From Candidatus Cetobacterium colombiensis (lineage in GTDB: Bacteria > Fusobacteriota > Fusobacteriia > Fusobacteriales > Fusobacteriaceae): 64,000 nt of DNA. The stretch spans positions 36,711-100,710 of the forward strand of contig NZ_JAVIKH010000010.1 in assembly GCF_033962415.1 (NCBI RefSeq), read 5' to 3'. The notes beneath the pieces were generated by a model. That model worked only from the letters and a program-made list of their open reading frames with translations, was not told where the DNA came from and did no database searches. The position numbers were made by a program, and so were the translations under genes. This document shows, in pieces, positions 63,213 to 64,000 of the stretch (positions are counted from its first letter, which is position 1; every line of letters begins with the position of its first letter).

Positions 63213-63393
63213 GTGTTTTACCTCCATCAAATAATATATTGGTTGACAACTTGCCCTCGTGGTTCCACCACTTTTTCTTTAAAAAAAAACGCCAACTTGT
63301 ATTATTCTGTAAGGATAATTTAATTCTTCAATTAGCATCAAATTACCCGAAAATCAGCCGTCTGCTTTTTTCTCAGAATCTTTTTTCAAACAA
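63213..63393 (-). promoter_or_regulatory. Long structured gap between rpsJ and rplC (candidate regulatory RNA)
   Basis: The 181-base gap is the longest in the ribosomal cluster. On the minus strand it holds TAATTTGA pairing with TTAAATTA, the hairpin TAATT-GAAG-AATTA that competes with it, GTTGGC that can pair with GTCAAC, and inside that the perfect hairpin GTGGT-GGA-ACCAC just before the rplC binding region. No open frame of interest and no promoter were found. It may be a ribosomal protein binding site for rplC-rplD control; this is inference. Confidence 0.5.
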
Positions 63394-63705
63394 TTAAGCT
63401 TGCTTTATTTCGATTCCAACACCAGCTGGTAAGTTAACTGCTGTTAAAGAAGCAATTGTCTTAGGGTTAGAGTTTTTAATCTCTACCATTCTTCTGTGCA
63501 CTCTCATCTCGAATTGCTCTCTCGAGTCTTTGTTTACGTGTACTGATCTTAGTACAGTATATTTTTTTATTTTTGTAGGTAGTGGCATAGGTCCTGCAAT
63601 TTCTGCTCCAGATTTCTTTGCTACTTCTACTATTTTCTTAGCTGATTGATCTAATAAAGTGTGATCATAAGCTTTTAAGTAAATTCTTAACTTGTTAGAA
63701 GCCAT
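63394..63705 (-). CDS. rpsJ: 30S ribosomal protein S10
   Basis: A 103-residue S10 (NusE), also part of the Nus antitermination complex. It has [20 protein letters not shown] at the start and [20 protein letters not shown] near 38-57. It is the first gene of the S10 operon, 60 bases below a good promoter. Confidence 0.98.
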   Translation of the reverse strand: MASNKLRIYLKAYDHTLLDQSAKKIVEVAKKSGAEIAGPMPLPTKIKKYTVLRSVHVNKDSREQFEMRVHRRMVEIKNSNPKTIASLTAVNLPAGVGIEIKQA

Positions 63706-63773
63706 TTTACTTTTCGCACCTCCTTAAAAGTTTCGATTAAAAGAATTAAATAATTCTTTTGTACACTCTGGTA

Positions 63774-63801
63774 ATTATATCACATTTTTTACAAAAAGCA
63801 A
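63774..63801 (-). promoter_or_regulatory. Promoter of the S10-spc-alpha cluster
   Basis: TTGCTT and TATAAT with 16-base spacing on the minus strand. The leader before rpsJ has a 9-base hairpin, AAAAGAATT with AATTCTTTT, at 63739-63760. Confidence 0.75.
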
Positions 63802-63849
63802 ATGTTTTTTGTTTTTATTTGAAAGTTTTTTTATCTAGCTTTCTTAAGA

Positions 63850-63873
63850 ATATAAAAGGGGACAAAGTCCCCT
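63850..63873 (-). terminator. Intrinsic terminator after tuf
   Basis: AGGGGAC and GTCCCCT form a 7-base GC-rich stem with a 3-base loop, followed by TTTTATATT on the minus strand. Confidence 0.82.
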
Positions 63874-63911
63874 CCTATATGAACTAATTTTCACTTAGTT
63901 TTTAAGTAAGA

Positions 63912-64000
63912 TTACTTAGTAATTTCTGCAACAACTCCAGAAGCTACTGTTCTTCCTCCCTCTCTGATCGCGAATCTTAATCCTGGCTCCATTGCGATTG
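63912..64000 (-). CDS. tuf: Elongation factor Tu, C-terminal fragment (partial)
   Basis: Only the last 28 codons are in the window. They read IAMEPGLRFAIREGGRTVAS followed by GVVAEITK and TAA, the universal end of EF-Tu domain 3, which delivers aminoacyl-tRNA to the ribosome. It lies directly upstream of the S10 operon and is separated from it by a terminator and a new promoter. Confidence 0.96.
   Translation of the reverse strand, partial: IAMEPGLRFAIREGGRTVASGVVAEITK

Noticed and set aside
63213..63300. GGTGGAACCACG on the minus strand resembles the T-box core sequence
   Set aside because: There is no specifier stem, no terminator alternative and no aminoacyl-tRNA synthetase or amino acid gene downstream; the match is explained by a simple GTGGT/ACCAC hairpin.

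Overview
The window is AT-rich, densely coded chromosomal DNA, most likely from a member of the Fusobacteriota (Cetobacterium/Fusobacterium type). This placement is an inference. It rests on very low GC, short intergenic gaps, strong GGAGG ribosome binding sites, RNase Y, a fused DAK2-DegV protein, SfsA and AbgT alongside a complete S10-spc-alpha ribosomal protein cluster, and the absence of sporulation or Mollicutes-type features. No CRISPR array, insertion sequence, prophage, rRNA or tRNA was seen. No gene-free stretch exceeds about 250 bases.

Left part (1-12.9 kb, all minus strand). A long operon starts at a TTGGAG/TATAAT promoter near 7.5 kb and runs DUF445 protein, ruvB, an Rrf2/IscR-like regulator, rsmE, mtaB, a LytR_C-domain protein, an MreD-like protein, mrdA (PBP2), then a basic protein cut by the window edge (possibly RNase E/G). 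Upstream of it lie a small lipoprotein, an anti-sigma kinase, a STAS antagonist and RNase Y as one operon, then miaA and obgE.

13-16.9 kb, plus strand: aroC, a dCMP deaminase, a hemolysin III family membrane protein, a MATE exporter, and the tmRNA gene ssrA with its own promoter and terminator (tag GNRNYALAA).

17-27.2 kb, minus strand: an aldo/keto reductase with rlmI; a K+/H+ antiporter with two small orphan proteins; a thioredoxin-like protein with a Cys-rich tail; then a polyphosphate operon of ppx, a degenerate Ppx paralogue with an intact HD site, ppk1 and 6-phosphogluconolactonase.

27.4-34.1 kb, mostly plus strand: lon, a YfcE-type phosphodiesterase (minus), a 59-residue 2[4Fe-4S] ferredoxin, sfsA, a SEC-C protein and an NCS2 purine permease.

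34.1-47.8 kb, minus strand: an AbgT transporter; pepP, mnmA and birA; galE; and a long cluster coaE, U32 peptidase, pgpA, cinA, XRE-cupin regulator and a FakA-FakB-like fusion; then a cold shock protein.

47.9-64 kb, minus strand: the S10-spc-alpha supercluster in canonical order from rpsJ to rplQ, including secY, adk, map, infA, rpmJ and rpoA, preceded by the 3' end of tuf. Its distinctive features are structured non-coding leaders before rpsM and rplC, a terminator-like hairpin between secY and adk, and 10 of 26 ribosomal protein genes starting with GTG or TTG.

No wholly new multi-gene system is obvious. The best leads are the two candidate ribosomal protein leaders, the split Ppx/HD pair, and the fused fatty acid kinase.
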